Shown here: piece by piece, positions 1-6,918 of the stretch
Layout of the letters: every line of letters begins with the position of its first letter
Position numbering within the stretch: the stretch's first letter is position 1
NCBI GenBank assembly: GCA_965549355.1
Contig: CBEVGD010000060.1
Span: 1 to 11,917, forward strand
Source: M55B120 sp965549355
GTDB taxonomy: Bacteria > Actinomycetota > Humimicrobiia > Humimicrobiales > Humimicrobiaceae
Direction of reading: 5' to 3'
DNA length: 11,917 nucleotides
The notes under the pieces: generated by a model
The model's input: only the letters and a program-made list of their open reading frames with translations
What the model was told of the DNA's origin: nothing
Database searches by the model: none
Program-made: the position numbers and the translations under genes

Positions 1-1101
1 CTGTATCTCTTCAAGCGCCAACGTATTAGTTCTTGCCTTTTCTATAAGCTCTATTCTCTTTTTGGCAATGTCTATTATTCCAAGCCTGTCGCATGAAAAT
101 ATTGTGGGGACAATCAGTCCGCCTTCTACGGCTATCGCCATTCCGACATTTATATCATCATATATTATATAATCATTTCCCTGCAGCGATGAATTTACTT
201 CAATATTTTCTCTCAGGGCGATAGCAGCTGCCCTTAGTATCAGATCGGTAAAAGTAATTTTCACACCATGTTCTTTTAGGATCCCTTCTTTTAGCTGCTC
301 CCTTAACCCTATCAGATTTGTGGTATCTGCTTTTGCATTAAGGACAATATGAGGAATGGTCGATTTGGACAGGCTCATACGCTCTGCTATTACTTTTCTC
401 ATCCCGGCAAGTTCAGTTTTGGACCTGATCCTGAGTTCTCCCGGTATGACTCCTGCACCTGATGCAGTATCACCCTTTTTACTGTATGCTATAATATCTT
501 CCTTTGCTATCCTTCCGCCTGGACCGCTGCCCTCTATCTTTACTGCTTTCCAGTCGATCCCCAGTTCTTTTGCTGTTTTCCTTGCAAGAGGGGATATTTT
601 TATTCTTTGCCCTTCTACGCTTCCAGCGGAAGCAATATGTTTTTCAATATCTTCTTTTACTATCCTTCCCCTGGGACCTGTTCCTGTAACCTCTAAAATA
701 TCTATATTATTTTCCCCGGCAATCTTTTTGGCGAGCGGGGAGATCTTTACTCTGCCGCCTGTAGCTTGCGCGGCAGCATCGGATCCGCTTTCGGCCCGGA
801 CCGGCACTTCCTCTGTTTTTGTTTCTACATCCGGTGCCTGGCCGTTAGACTCCGGTATCTCTTCATCACCTGTACCTATATATGCCACAACTTCTGTAAC
901 AGGCACTTCATCGCCTTCGCCTTTTAGTATTTTCCTTAAAATACCTGCATTATATGATTCGACCTCCAGTGATACTTTATCAGTCATGACTTCAAAAAGG
1001 ACATCCCCGGTTTCGACTTTATCCCCTTCTTTCTTATGCCATTTTTCTATTTTCCCCGATTCCATAGTAAGGCCCAGCTTTGGCATAATGACTTCGTGCA
1101 T
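1..1101 (-). CDS. Dihydrolipoamide acyltransferase, E2 of a 2-oxoacid/acetoin dehydrogenase complex (partial, C-terminus beyond the window)
   Basis: E2 core of a 2-oxoacid dehydrogenase-type complex: it takes the acyl group made by E1 on a lipoyl arm and passes it to CoA. 367 residues are visible and the frame is open at the left edge. Residues 1-78 form a lipoyl domain; the lipoylated lysine should be K42 (TDKVSLEVES; most E2s have ETDKA). An acidic/Ala linker leads to two consecutive E3-binding domains, 117-156 and 166-206, each with ISPLA(R/K)K and a GxGPxGRIxKEDI end. The acyltransferase domain starts near 225; its HxxxDG catalytic motif would lie past the edge. The start at 1101 has an AGGGGG ribosome site 7 bases upstream. 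It is the last visible gene of the regulator-E1alpha-E1beta cluster but has its own predicted promoter. The substrate (pyruvate, acetoin or branched-chain acid) cannot be fixed from E2 alone. Confidence 0.93.
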   Translation of the reverse strand, partial: MHEVIMPKLGLTMESGKIEKWHKKEGDKVETGDVLFEVMTDKVSLEVESYNAGILRKILKGEGDEVPVTEVVAYIGTGDEEIPESNGQAPDVETKTEEVPVRAESGSDAAAQATGGRVKISPLAKKIAGENNIDILEVTGTGPRGRIVKEDIEKHIASAGSVEGQRIKISPLARKTAKELGIDWKAVKIEGSGPGGRIAKEDIIAYSKKGDTASGAGVIPGELRIRSKTELAGMRKVIAERMSLSKSTIPHIVLNAKADTTNLIGLREQLKEGILKEHGVKITFTDLILRAAAIALRENIEVNSSLQGNDYIIYDDINVGMAIAVEGGLIVPTIFSCDRLGIIDIAKKRIELIEKARTNTLALEEIQ

Positions 1102-1147
1102 TTTATATCCCCCTGAATAATGTATTTCAATATTTATTTAAGACCTT

Positions 1148-1177
1148 ATTATAACCATTTAATATGGCACTAATCAA
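1148..1177 (-). promoter_or_regulatory. Predicted sigma70-type promoter for E2
   Basis: On the minus strand, TTGATT (1172-1177) and a perfect TATAAT (1148-1153) are 18 bases apart. The start of transcription would be near 1141, about 40 bases before the E2 start codon. It lies just downstream of a terminator-like stem-loop, so E2 may be transcribed apart from E1. This is based on consensus match only. Confidence 0.5.
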
Positions 1178-1180
1178 TGA

Positions 1181-1225
1181 ATAAAAATTGCAAAATCCTC
1201 TTTATGCATATTTTAGCATATAGAG
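1181..1225 (-). terminator. Terminator-like stem-loop between E1-beta and E2
   Basis: The structure begins one base after the E1-beta stop codon. Arms CTCT-A-TATGC and GCATA-A-AGAG (1198-1207 with 1216-1225) pair over nine base pairs with one A-A mismatch and an 8-base loop. On the minus strand they are followed by ATTTTGCAATTTTTAT. The stem is AT-rich, so termination may be partial and the structure could act as an attenuator setting the E1:E2 ratio. Confidence 0.45.
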
Positions 1226-1226
1226 A

Positions 1227-2228
1227 TCATTTCTTTTCAAATATATTGCTTATGCCCGCTTTTATCCTTTCGATGCCGGGTATCATCTCATTTTCAAGGA
1301 CAGGGCTATATGGAACGGGACAATTCCTGCCCGCGATCCTCAGTATGGGAGCATCCAGAAGATCAAAACCGTCCTGAGCTGCCCGGGCCGCTACTTCCCC
1401 CATAAAACCTCCAAACATGGGAGCCTCTTCAACGCACATCAGCCTTCCCGTTTTTTCAAGGGACCTTAATATAATATCCATATCAAGCGGCCTGAGGGTC
1501 CTGAGATCCACTACCTCGCAATCTATATCCTTTTCACTTCTTATTTCTTCAGCAGCTTTAAGGCTCTTTTGCACCATAAATGATGTTGCAGCTATTGTAA
1601 GATCCGTGCCTTTTCTCTTTATATCGCCTTTCCCAAGAGGGATCTCGTAAAGTTCTTCAGGCACATATTGGATATACTCTCTATTTTTATACAGGAGTTT
1701 ATGTTCGATGAAAATAACAGGATTATCATCATTTATAGCAGATACCAGGAGTCCCTTTGCATCATAGGGGCATGAAGGCATTACCACCTTAAGCCCGGGG
1801 ATATGCGCCACCAGAGCTTCAAGACTCTGCGAATGCTGGCCCGCTGCACCCGTGCCCCCTCCGCCTGCGGTCCTTATTGTCATAGGCACGGCTGCCTTGC
1901 CCCCAAACATATACCTCGCCTTGGCAGCCTGATTTGCGATCTGGTCCATAGCTATTGTGATAAAGTCAGAAAACATTATCTCCGCAATGGGCCTCATGCC
2001 GGTCATTGCACTTCCCACTGCAACTCCTATTATTGCTGCTTCCGAAATGGGGGTGTTTCTTATCCTTTCTTTTCCAAATTCCCCGGCCATTCCTACCGTA
2101 ACACCGAATGCTCCTCCATATTCGGCAATATCTTCACCAAGCAGATAGATATTTTCATCTTTTCTCATCATCTGCTGCATAGCTTCCCTTATTGCTTCTA
2201 AATAAGTTATTTCCCTATTATCTTTCAT
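1227..2228 (-). CDS. 2-oxoacid/acetoin dehydrogenase E1 component, beta subunit
   Basis: 333 residues, the usual full length for a separate E1-beta. Together with E1-alpha it forms the thiamine-diphosphate enzyme that decarboxylates a 2-oxoacid (or cleaves acetoin) and acylates the E2 lipoyl arm. Visible landmarks are GEDIAEYGG (31-39), the cofactor-activating glutamate E63 in TPISEAAI, the block MRPIAEIMFSDF (78-89), RYMFGGK (105-111), and the active-site histidine H132 in GQHSQS. The C-terminal transketolase-like half contains DLRTLRPLD. The SEAAIIGVAVGSAMTGMRPIAE segment looks more like AcoB/PdhB proteins than the branched-chain enzymes (inference from recalled sequences). The ATG at 2228 is the only sensible start; a GGAG sits rather far upstream. 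It follows E1-alpha after an 83-base gap. Confidence 0.95.
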   Translation of the reverse strand: MKDNREITYLEAIREAMQQMMRKDENIYLLGEDIAEYGGAFGVTVGMAGEFGKERIRNTPISEAAIIGVAVGSAMTGMRPIAEIMFSDFITIAMDQIANQAAKARYMFGGKAAVPMTIRTAGGGGTGAAGQHSQSLEALVAHIPGLKVVMPSCPYDAKGLLVSAINDDNPVIFIEHKLLYKNREYIQYVPEELYEIPLGKGDIKRKGTDLTIAATSFMVQKSLKAAEEIRSEKDIDCEVVDLRTLRPLDMDIILRSLEKTGRLMCVEEAPMFGGFMGEVAARAAQDGFDLLDAPILRIAGRNCPVPYSPVLENEMIPGIERIKAGISNIFEKK

Positions 2229-2259
2229 ATCTGTATTCTGAACTCCATTATATTATTTA

Positions 2260-2306
2260 ACAAAAATATCCGCACAAACAGCAGGAACGCTATCCCTATT
2301 CTGCGG
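2260..2306 (-). terminator. Possible attenuator stem-loop between E1-alpha and E1-beta
   Basis: Minus-strand CCGCA (2302-2306) can pair with TGCGG (2270-2274), enclosing an inner AGGGA/TTCCT stem; an alternative GCAG/CTGC pairing competes with it. ATATTTTTG follows directly. It sits immediately after the E1-alpha stop. The long, interrupted stem makes full termination doubtful. Confidence 0.3.
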
Positions 2307-2311
2307 TGCGC

Positions 2312-3346
2312 TCATGCATAAACATCTTCTTCTACTGTCATAGGATCCGGGAAAGGGCTCTTTTGGGCAAAATCTGATGCTTTGCCGATCTCATCAGCTA
2401 CCTCATTTTCAATATCTTTTATCTTTTTCCCGGTAAGGATCTTACTATTTAGAAGCTCTTTCGAATATCTCTTTATCGGATCCTTTTCCATCCATTCTTT
2501 GACTTCTTCTTTTGTCCTGTAGATCTGGGCATCGCTTTTTGAATGCCCCCTCCACCTGTAGGTCAGAGCCTCTATCAATACGGGACCTTCGCCCCGGCGG
2601 CATTTTTGCTGGAAATGAGAGACCACATTAAAGACCTCTATAATATTATTTCCATCAATTGTGAGGCCGTCTATTCCATAGGAATGTTTTCTGTCAGAGA
2701 TCTTCTTAATATTAAATGCTTCACTGACCGAAGTCGACATCCCGTAAACATTATTCTCGCAAAGATAAACTACGGGAAGCTTCCAGATGGAAGCCATATT
2801 TATAGAGCCATGGAAGATGCCCCTGTTTGTGGCTCCGTCGCCAAAAAAACAAATGACTGTTTTTCCATTATTCTTCATCCTGCTTGTAAGTCCCGCCCCG
2901 GTAGCGATACCAATACTGCCGCCTACGATGCCATTGGCTCCAAGATTGCCTGATCCGACATCAGCAATATGCATGGATCCGCCCTTGCCCTTGCAGTATC
3001 CGGTTTCTTTGCCGAGAAGTTCGGCCATCATCAAATTAAGGTCGGCCCCTTTTGCAATACAGTGTCCGTGTCCCCTGTGGGTAGAAGTGATATAGTCATC
3101 TCTGTCCGATGCATAGACCGCTCCCACAGCAGAGGCTTCCTCGCCAATATAGAGATGGCATGTGCCGTGTATCATCCCCCTGATGATGAACTGCTCGGTC
3201 TGAAGCTCAAAATTCCTGATCTGGTACATCTTTTTAAGCATCTTGATCTTTATTTCAGCATCAAGTCCCGAAAAGCGGTCTTCTATAGTATAACCGCCTA
3301 TTTTTAAATATTTTTTCCTGACTTTCTTTTGTTTTGTGCCTGTCAT
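2312..3346 (-). CDS. 2-oxoacid/acetoin dehydrogenase E1 component, alpha subunit
   Basis: 344 residues; the thiamine-diphosphate-binding E1-alpha partner of the next gene. The cofactor motif is clear: GDG at 169-171 and NN at 198-199 (the GDG-x26-NN motif). THRGHGH (89-95), GKGGSMHIAD (120-129), GANGIVGGS (136-144) and the YRWRGHS loop (263-269) are typical of the AcoA/PdhA group, and the segment KSDAQIYRTKEE leans toward acetoin-dehydrogenase-type E1. The lysine-rich N-terminus is about 30 residues longer than in many AcoA proteins, but the start at 3346 is supported by AGGCGG upstream. One base separates it from the regulator's stop codon, so the two are cotranscribed and probably translationally coupled. 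The exact substrate is not proven. Confidence 0.94.
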   Translation of the reverse strand: MTGTKQKKVRKKYLKIGGYTIEDRFSGLDAEIKIKMLKKMYQIRNFELQTEQFIIRGMIHGTCHLYIGEEASAVGAVYASDRDDYITSTHRGHGHCIAKGADLNLMMAELLGKETGYCKGKGGSMHIADVGSGNLGANGIVGGSIGIATGAGLTSRMKNNGKTVICFFGDGATNRGIFHGSINMASIWKLPVVYLCENNVYGMSTSVSEAFNIKKISDRKHSYGIDGLTIDGNNIIEVFNVVSHFQQKCRRGEGPVLIEALTYRWRGHSKSDAQIYRTKEEVKEWMEKDPIKRYSKELLNSKILTGKKIKDIENEVADEIGKASDFAQKSPFPDPMTVEEDVYA

Positions 3347-3347
3347 A

Positions 3348-4334
3348 CTATTCCGCCTTTATTATATCCTTTGCCGTTTCCTTATCAGTAAATAATATAT
3401 TTATGATCTGGCCCCTCAGGGCAGCCAGCAATATCTCCATTTTCCGTTTTCCAAATGCTACTCCGATCACATTTCTTATCTGCTTTAGCCTTTCAAGCGG
3501 GATCCTTACGATTCTCTCATCTATCCTGTTCAGTACATGCCTTCCCTCACTGTCAACAAAAATAAGGTTTACATCGCCTACTACGCCAAGTCCCTTAAGG
3601 TATTTAAAATCCTCTACCGTAAAACTGCCTGTTTTTATCAGGGTTGAACCAGGGCCCAGATCGCTTATACCGATAAAGGCTGTATCGATCTTTTCGGACA
3701 TATCCATTATCTCCTTCACATTGCTGTCCTTCTCTATGATCTCCTTGACTTCCCTGCTATCCATTACCGCAGGGGAATGTATCATATAACTTATGCCTCC
3801 TACCCTGTCAGCGATGCTTTTTGCTACTGAATTTGTATGGACCCCTGTACCTGTCTTACCCAGGCCCCCGATCATCGGAACTACTTTTATATCGCTTTTA
3901 TCCAGTATATTAATATATTTTGAGAGCTCCCTGAGAGAATGGCCCCATCCTATGCCTATATGGCTTCCGTCCTTCAGTATCCTTTCTAACAGGTTATTAA
4001 GGCGGTCCCCCATAGACCTGATGATAGATTCATCATTTTCCAGATCGTCTACTATTATGCATTCTCTTATTCTGTATTTTTTTTCGATCTTGTATTCCAT
4101 GTTGGAAAAGTCTTCCGCGGGATGATTGATCTGTATTTCAACTATTTTTTCTTTTTTTGCCCTGGTCAGATATCTTGATACCTTTGTCCTTGAAATATTT
4201 AGCTTATTAGCAATATTCTGCTGGGTCAAACCTTCCAGATAGTAGAGCCCGGCTATTTTTGCAAGAAATCTTTTTCTCTCAAGGTCCATTATTATTTGTT
4301 TCAATATATTTAATTTATGTGCACATATGTGCAT
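3348..4334 (-). CDS. SorC-family transcriptional regulator with sugar-binding domain
   Basis: DNA-binding regulator of the SorC/DeoR-type group, whose C-terminal domain resembles sugar-phosphate isomerases and senses phosphorylated sugars. As listed it has 328 residues. The N-terminal helix-turn-helix covers about 35-60 (GLTQQNIANKLNISRTKVSR). The effector domain runs from about 80 to the end, with GIGWGHSLREL (the family's G-WG motif) and PMIGGLGKTG. The start is uncertain: 4334 lies inside a palindrome, while ATG at 4289 (MDLERKRFLAKIAG) fits the family better; neither has a strong ribosome site. As first gene of the dehydrogenase cluster it probably controls it, and itself, through the half-sites at 4318-4344. 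The effector is unknown. Confidence 0.9.
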   Translation of the reverse strand: MHICAHKLNILKQIIMDLERKRFLAKIAGLYYLEGLTQQNIANKLNISRTKVSRYLTRAKKEKIVEIQINHPAEDFSNMEYKIEKKYRIRECIIVDDLENDESIIRSMGDRLNNLLERILKDGSHIGIGWGHSLRELSKYINILDKSDIKVVPMIGGLGKTGTGVHTNSVAKSIADRVGGISYMIHSPAVMDSREVKEIIEKDSNVKEIMDMSEKIDTAFIGISDLGPGSTLIKTGSFTVEDFKYLKGLGVVGDVNLIFVDSEGRHVLNRIDERIVRIPLERLKQIRNVIGVAFGKRKMEILLAALRGQIINILFTDKETAKDIIKAE

Positions 4335-4344
4335 TCACTGTACA
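4318..4344. promoter_or_regulatory. Candidate operator: three TGTRCA half-sites
   Basis: TGTGCA (4318-4323), TGTGCA (4328-4333) and TGTACA (4339-4344) are spaced 10 and 11 bases start to start, so on one face of the helix. TGCACATATGTGCA (4320-4333) is a perfect 14-bp palindrome. The cluster lies just downstream of the predicted transcription start of the SorC-family gene and overlaps its upstream candidate start codon. Binding by that regulator is inference. Confidence 0.5.
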
Positions 4345-4356
4345 TATTCCCATATA

Positions 4357-4384
4357 AGGATACTATAAATAAGATTATTTGCAA
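4357..4384 (-). promoter_or_regulatory. Predicted promoter of the regulator-E1 operon
   Basis: Minus-strand TTGCAA (4379-4384) and TATCCT (4357-4362), 16 bases apart, each match consensus at 4 of 6 positions. Transcription would start near 4350, directly before the half-site cluster. No clear terminator separates it from the DUF3786 gene upstream, so read-through is possible. Confidence 0.4.
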
Positions 4385-4395
4385 GGTTTTAAAAT

Positions 4396-5070
4396 TTATG
4401 ATGTTAGAAGCCTTGCCATATATACCAGTATCATCTTGACTATATCTGTTTTTATATAATGGCAGGAATTACTATCAAATAGCACCCTGGCTGCTGCTTC
4501 AAATTCTTCACTTTTTTCTTCAAGGATTACAAGTATTGGAAAATATGGAAATGGAAAAATTATAGCTCCACCGGCAGAGCCGGGTCTCCTCTTCCCTCCA
4601 TGCATCTCTATTTTCTTTATTAGAATTTCTGAAGAGCTTTCATATTTTTTTACTAAAGATTCCAGCACTCCGGGAATCGTCCTGAAATAAAACATCCCGT
4701 CCGGAAGCTCGCGGTATGCTATCCACTTTCCGGAAAGATTCGTTCCATCTGCATTATTTAGATAGTGAAGTATTATGGAAGAAGAAAAAACGTCAACCGG
4801 TGCAGAACCGTCAGGATCCTTGCTGTCTTTTTGTCTCTTCGGATAATAGACTTTTTCCAAACCGGCATCTACTGCTATCTTCTCTCCAAAATATTCGATA
4901 AGCAGTATTTTTTCGTTTATCAGCTCCGAGCCTGAATTTATGGCAATATCTGCCAGATCTCCTTTTTTTAAAAGTGCAAAAGATGCAGCGCATACTCGTT
5001 CAAGCGTTTTAAGATTCCCGTTAAGATTATTAAGCATTTCGGGACTTATTTTTTTATTGATCTCAGCCAT
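4396..5070 (-). CDS. DUF3786 family protein, function unknown
   Basis: 224-residue soluble protein that I recognise as DUF3786 from its conserved core: a hydrophobic SSSIILHYL segment (97-104), then GTNLSGKWIAYRELPDG (109-125) with FYFR, and a C-terminal block FPFPYFPILVIL (172-183), ARVLFDS (194-200) and HYIKTDI (204-210). No signal peptide, membrane helix or metal-binding cysteine cluster is seen (single cysteines at 28 and 203). The family occurs mostly in anaerobic bacteria and archaea, often near corrinoid or one-carbon genes, but no biochemical function is established to my knowledge. It is preceded by a good promoter and is divergent from the PTS pair. The ribosome binding site is weak. 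A link to the neighbouring carbon-use genes is only positional. Confidence 0.85.
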   Translation of the reverse strand: MAEINKKISPEMLNNLNGNLKTLERVCAASFALLKKGDLADIAINSGSELINEKILLIEYFGEKIAVDAGLEKVYYPKRQKDSKDPDGSAPVDVFSSSIILHYLNNADGTNLSGKWIAYRELPDGMFYFRTIPGVLESLVKKYESSSEILIKKIEMHGGKRRPGSAGGAIIFPFPYFPILVILEEKSEEFEAAARVLFDSNSCHYIKTDIVKMILVYMARLLTS

Positions 5071-5081
5071 ATAATTGAATC

Positions 5082-5109
5082 TTCATATAACCCTGATTGG
5101 TAGTATAAT
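5082..5109 (+). promoter_or_regulatory. Possible promoter of the PTS EIIA-EIIC pair
   Basis: TTCATA (5082-5087), 16 bases, then a perfect TATAAT (5104-5109). The -35 match is weak, and a second TATAAT at 5113-5118 lacks a partner. The leader to EIIA would be about 75 bases. Confidence 0.3.
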
Positions 5110-5130
5110 AAGTATAATATATCACAGCAA
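5102..5130 (-). promoter_or_regulatory. Predicted sigma70-type promoter of the DUF3786 gene
   Basis: Minus-strand TTGCTG (5125-5130), a 17-base spacer and TATACT (5102-5107). Transcription would start near 5095, about 25 bases before the start codon. It overlaps possible divergent -10 elements for the PTS genes, so the two promoters may compete. Confidence 0.5.
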
Positions 5131-5190
5131 AAAACTAAAAACCTTTTATAAATAAAAATATATTGATCTTGGCTGGAAGCAGGGTTTTAA

Positions 5191-5640
5191 ATGCTTATAA
5201 ATGAGGATAATATATTCATAGATCCCGCAGTAAGCAGCACTTCAGAGCTGTTCGGACTTTTTTATAAAAACCTTTTTGAAAAAGGTTTTGTCAGAGAAAG
5301 TTTTTACGGGGCACTAATTGAAAGAGAAAAGTCCTATCCTACGGGTCTGGATACCGGAAACATCAAAATTGCGATACCCCATACAGATTCCGATATGATA
5401 ATCCGGGATGGTATCGCTGTCGCGGTCCTGAAGAACCCGGTATTATTTAGCGAAATGGGTAATCCGGACAACAGCCTCAGGGTCAATATAGTATTTTTAC
5501 TCCTTATAAAGGACTCCAGGACTAAATTTTACCGTAATCTGTTAAATAAAATCAAAAATTCTGATATATTACATAAGGTATACAAGTCAGATAACAGTCA
5601 GGCCCTATGTCTTCTACTTATAAGGTTATTAAGTACCTGA
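5191..5640 (+). CDS. PTS galactitol-type EIIA component
   Basis: 149-residue cytoplasmic EIIA of the fructose/mannitol fold, galactitol (GatA-like) subgroup. It receives a phosphoryl group from HPr and hands it to EIIB. The phosphorylated histidine should be H64 in IAIPHTD, the expected position for GatA. Upstream, ALIEREKSYPTGL (41-53) and downstream VAVLKNPVLFSEMGNPD are typical of the subgroup. Length is normal. GCAGGG precedes the ATG by 8 bases. Its 3' end overlaps the EIIC gene by 34 bases, implying translational coupling. The substrate may be galactitol or another polyol or sugar; sequence alone does not decide. No EIIB gene is in the window. Confidence 0.9.
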   Translation: MLINEDNIFIDPAVSSTSELFGLFYKNLFEKGFVRESFYGALIEREKSYPTGLDTGNIKIAIPHTDSDMIIRDGIAVAVLKNPVLFSEMGNPDNSLRVNIVFLLLIKDSRTKFYRNLLNKIKNSDILHKVYKSDNSQALCLLLIRLLST

Positions 5641-6911
5641 TCGATATAGGACCGGTTATAATAATACCCGGTCTTTTATTGCTTATGGGCTTCTTTTCTA
5701 CAAGAAATATCTTAAAAAATCTGAAAAACTGCCTGTTTATCTTTTTAGGAATGGTGGGGGTCTCCCTATTTTTAACTATATTTGTAAACTTCTTTGAACC
5801 GCTGACAAATACCATCTTAATAAATTCTCTTAAAGAATATGAGATCATCGATACCGGGTGGATGCTGATAGAGACCATATCCCTGAGCTCGCCTATCCTT
5901 TTATATATAATACTGGCAGTGCTCAGCCTCAATATATTAATGCTTTTTTTCAGGTTTACCAGGACCATAAATATCGATCTCTGGAGTTACTGGAGCTTTC
6001 TGCTCGCAGGTTCAATAATATATATAATAACAGAAGTGCAATGGATAGGCGTACTCATTGCTGTAATAACCGCTGCTATTACTTTTACTCTTGCTGATAT
6101 TTTTGCACATCATATAGGAGCTTACTATGGCATAAAGGGTATTTCCAATGCCCAGGCCCATATAATATGCTGGGCTCCCCTGTCTCATGCTGTAAATACT
6201 ATACTGAATAAGATCCCTTTTATAAAAAGAGTGCATCTTTTTTATGATGAAATACAGTACAGGCTTGGTATTTTCTCAGAACCGATGATCTTTGGTTTCC
6301 TTATGGGATTTGTCATAGGACTCATAACGAAATACAGGACCCTGGCGTTAAATATGGGTCCGGACCTGCTTTATGCATTAACCGCCGGACTAAGGCTGTC
6401 TATAATAATGATTCTGTTTCCCCGGTTTGTCAATCTGTTGATGAAGGGCCTTGTCCCGGCAATAAATGATTTAAGGAACTTTATGAAGAGAAGGGTGACA
6501 CGAAGGACCATTTATATCGGGCTGGATTCAATAGTACTCGTGGGACATCCCTCCGTAGTGGGTTTATCAGTTATAGTGATACCCCTTACAGTATATCTAT
6601 CGACATTGCTTCCGGGCAATAACGTGCTCCCCAGTACGGACCTGGTTGTAATTCCTTTTTTGATCGTATGGACAGTGACTATCTCCCGCGGTGACCTTTT
6701 CAGGAGCTTCATCTCTTCAATGCTAATAGTGCCTCTTATATTATGGATCACAACAGATATGGGACAATTCTTTACAAATTTTCTTGTAAAATATGGATTT
6801 GGGCTGGTGGAAGGTTATTCCGGAGTCTCAAGTATAAGTGCAAGTTCAAATATATTTTTCTGGATACTGCTTCAGCTAATAAAACCGATAATGAACCTGT
6901 TTGTATTATGA
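5607..6911 (+). CDS. PTS galactitol-type EIIC permease
   Basis: 434-residue integral membrane transport component of the galactitol (GatC) family, which moves the sugar or polyol across the membrane while EIIB phosphorylates it. Many hydrophobic segments are visible, including 15-30, 43-62, 93-116, 130-165, 227-242, 258-272, 307-337 and 345-360. The family hallmark is GLDSIVLVGHPSV (305-317) followed by LLPGNNVLP (334-342) and SRGDLFRS (360-367). IFSEPMIFGFLMGFVIG (222-238) is also typical. Slightly shorter than the E. coli protein, but with no sign of truncation. The start at 5607 lies within the EIIA gene with only a CAGG nearby, consistent with coupled translation. It is convergent with the next minus-strand gene, 7 bases apart, with no terminator between them. 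Confidence 0.9.
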   Translation: MSSTYKVIKYLIDIGPVIIIPGLLLLMGFFSTRNILKNLKNCLFIFLGMVGVSLFLTIFVNFFEPLTNTILINSLKEYEIIDTGWMLIETISLSSPILLYIILAVLSLNILMLFFRFTRTINIDLWSYWSFLLAGSIIYIITEVQWIGVLIAVITAAITFTLADIFAHHIGAYYGIKGISNAQAHIICWAPLSHAVNTILNKIPFIKRVHLFYDEIQYRLGIFSEPMIFGFLMGFVIGLITKYRTLALNMGPDLLYALTAGLRLSIIMILFPRFVNLLMKGLVPAINDLRNFMKRRVTRRTIYIGLDSIVLVGHPSVVGLSVIVIPLTVYLSTLLPGNNVLPSTDLVVIPFLIVWTVTISRGDLFRSFISSMLIVPLILWITTDMGQFFTNFLVKYGFGLVEGYSGVSSISASSNIFFWILLQLIKPIMNLFVL

Positions 6912-6918
6912 TTTGCCA

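Noticed and set aside
356..1120. 254-codon plus-strand open frame
   Set aside because: It is antisense to the E2 gene, which has clear lipoyl and E3-binding domains; its translation is low-complexity Ser/Pro/Ile with no recognisable domain.
1803..2201. Plus-strand open frame antisense to E1-beta
   Set aside because: The minus-strand E1-beta reading is complete with all catalytic motifs; the antisense frame is a shadow rich in Cys and His.
2230..2240. TATAAT-like sequence upstream of E1-beta
   Set aside because: No -35 element at a usable distance, and it is only a few bases from the start codon region; likely chance in AT-rich sequence.
5618..5968. 116-codon minus-strand frame inside the EIIC gene
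   Set aside because: Antisense shadow of a well-recognised permease with no ribosome site.
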